Shown here: piece by piece, positions 6,292 through 6,501 of the stretch
Position numbering within the stretch: position 1 is the first letter of the stretch
Layout: each line of letters starts with the position of its first letter
Assembly (NCBI GenBank): GCA_029939635.1
Contig: JAOZSN010000158.1
Coordinates: 1 to 6,501 of the forward strand
From: Deltaproteobacteria bacterium
GTDB taxonomy: Bacteria > Desulfobacterota > Desulfobulbia > Desulfobulbales > SURF-16
Reading direction: 5' to 3'
DNA length: 6,501 bases
Notes under the pieces: model-generated
What the model saw: only the letters and a program-made list of their open reading frames with translations
Told to the model about the DNA's origin: nothing
The model's database searches: none
Made by a program: the position numbers and the translations under genes

Positions 6292-6320
6292 ATTATCTTG
6301 TTAGTTTTGTTGAGTGTGAA
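6292..6320 (-). promoter_or_regulatory. Predicted sigma70-type promoter of int
   Basis: Read on the minus strand, the -35 box is TTCACA (complement of 6315-6320, 5 of 6 matches to TTGACA) and the -10 box is GATAAT (complement of 6292-6297, 5 of 6 matches to TATAAT). They are separated by exactly 17 bases. Transcription would start near 6285, giving a leader of about 54 bases before the int ATG at 6231. An inverted repeat (6302-6325) overlaps the spacer and -35. Confidence 0.6.
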
Positions 6321-6450
6321 AACTATTTTTTAGTATGATTTGTCTTGTAAAGTCAAGGAAATATACGTTTGCTGGCGTAGTAATGAGAAGGGAAAAGGAG
6401 AAAAACTGACGTTGAGTTTTCTTCATGTGGTCGAAATAGTGAAAACTCAT
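6301..6450 (-). CDS. Small unrecognised ORF, 49 codons, upstream of int (doubtful)
   Basis: An ATG frame on the minus strand starts MSFHYFDHMKKTQRQF and ends with TAA at 6301-6303. GAGGG lies 5 bases before the ATG, a fair ribosome-binding site. The peptide is rich in Phe and Thr and is not recognised. It runs in the int direction, where small excisionase genes are sometimes found, but no helix-turn-helix is evident. Its 3' end overlaps the predicted int promoter and its start codon falls inside an inverted repeat. Both argue that the stretch is regulatory DNA and the ORF a chance one. Confidence 0.18.
   Translation of the reverse strand: MSFHYFDHMKKTQRQFFSFSLLITTPANVYFLDFTRQIILKNSFHTQQN
6302..6325. 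repeat. Inverted repeat overlapping the int promoter
   Basis: TAGTTTT (6302-6308) and AAAACTA (6319-6325) are perfect 7-base arms around 10 bases. They cover the spacer and -35 box of the predicted int promoter. The AGTTTT/AAAACT word recurs in a second inverted repeat at 6413-6449. This suggests an operator for int, or an arm-type integrase/excisionase site, but no protein is identified. Confidence 0.45.
6310..6339 (+). promoter_or_regulatory. Possible divergent rightward promoter
   Basis: On the plus strand, TTGAGT (6310-6315, 4 of 6 matches) and TATGAT (6334-6339, 5 of 6 matches) are 18 bases apart. It would transcribe away from int into the element, overlapping the int promoter and its inverted repeat. 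The -35 is mediocre and the region is AT-rich, so this is tentative. Confidence 0.25.
6413..6449. repeat. Second AGTTTT-type inverted repeat near the right edge
   Basis: TGAGTTTTC (6413-6421) and GAAAACTCA (6441-6449) are perfect 9-base arms around 19 bases. The arms carry the same AGTTTT/AAAACT core as the repeat at 6302-6325. With two related inverted repeats upstream of an integrase, candidates are arm-type binding sites or operators. A transcript could also form a hairpin here. Confidence 0.5.
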
Positions 6451-6501
6451 TGTAACCCTCTTGTTTTTTGTTCAAATCTAAGGATGTTCTTGTGGATCTT
6501 A

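Noticed and set aside
6383..6409. Eight-codon ATG ORF on the plus strand
   Set aside because: It is too short and purine-rich; it contains the AAGGAG word itself and has no support.
6412..6501. Plus-strand frame open to the window edge from TTG at 6412, with AAGGAG at 6395-6400
   Set aside because: Spacing of 11 bases and a TTG start are poor, the peptide is unrecognised, and it runs through an inverted repeat. More sequence to the right is needed to judge it.
4944..6501. Second att copy, CRISPR array or toxin-antitoxin pair within the window
   Set aside because: I found no second copy of the tRNA 3' end, no regularly spaced direct repeats, and no pair of small genes.

Overview
The window reads as chromosomal DNA from a Gram-negative bacterium, most likely a delta-proteobacterium in the old sense (Desulfobacterota; a Desulfotalea-, Desulfobulbus- or Geobacter-like lineage). 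This is inferred from three things: the gene order rplT-pheS-pheT-ihfA-merR-tRNA-Pro, the Cys4 insert in PheS, and the presence of a real IHF alpha subunit. No species name can be proved from the sequence alone.

Positions 1-4943 are core genome on the + strand. The window opens inside rplT (ribosomal protein L20), which ends at 235. A 176-base gap follows, holding a perfect 27-base palindrome, a strong intrinsic terminator and a possible 16-codon Phe-containing leader ORF. Then come pheS and pheT, the two subunits of phenylalanyl-tRNA synthetase, followed by ihfA (IHF alpha, GTG start) and a small MerR-family regulator. The ihfA leader can fold into two mutually exclusive small hairpins, one of which covers the Shine-Dalgarno sequence. 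The 154 bases after merR hold a long imperfect hairpin and an inverted repeat overlapping the likely -10 box of the tRNA. A complete tRNA-Pro(GGG) with encoded CCA lies at 4867-4943.

Positions 4944-6501 look like the edge of an integrated element. Immediately after the tRNA is a perfect 19-bp hairpin terminator that can work in both directions. A 398-codon tyrosine recombinase of the P4-like, tRNA-targeting type then runs on the - strand back toward the tRNA. Its catalytic residues are all visible, so it looks intact. The 270 bases beyond its start hold no convincing gene. They do hold a good sigma70-type int promoter, a possible divergent rightward promoter, and four copies of an AGTTTT/AAAACT word arranged as two inverted repeats. 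This is what an integrase control or arm-site region might look like. The element's cargo and its distal attachment site would lie beyond the right edge.

The core genes make up a translation and nucleoid-protein cluster: L20, charging of tRNA-Phe, IHF, a regulator and a proline tRNA. The tRNA evidently served as the integration site for the element. I see no clearly novel multi-gene system here. The unusual signals are the regulatory structures in the gaps and the start of the island.
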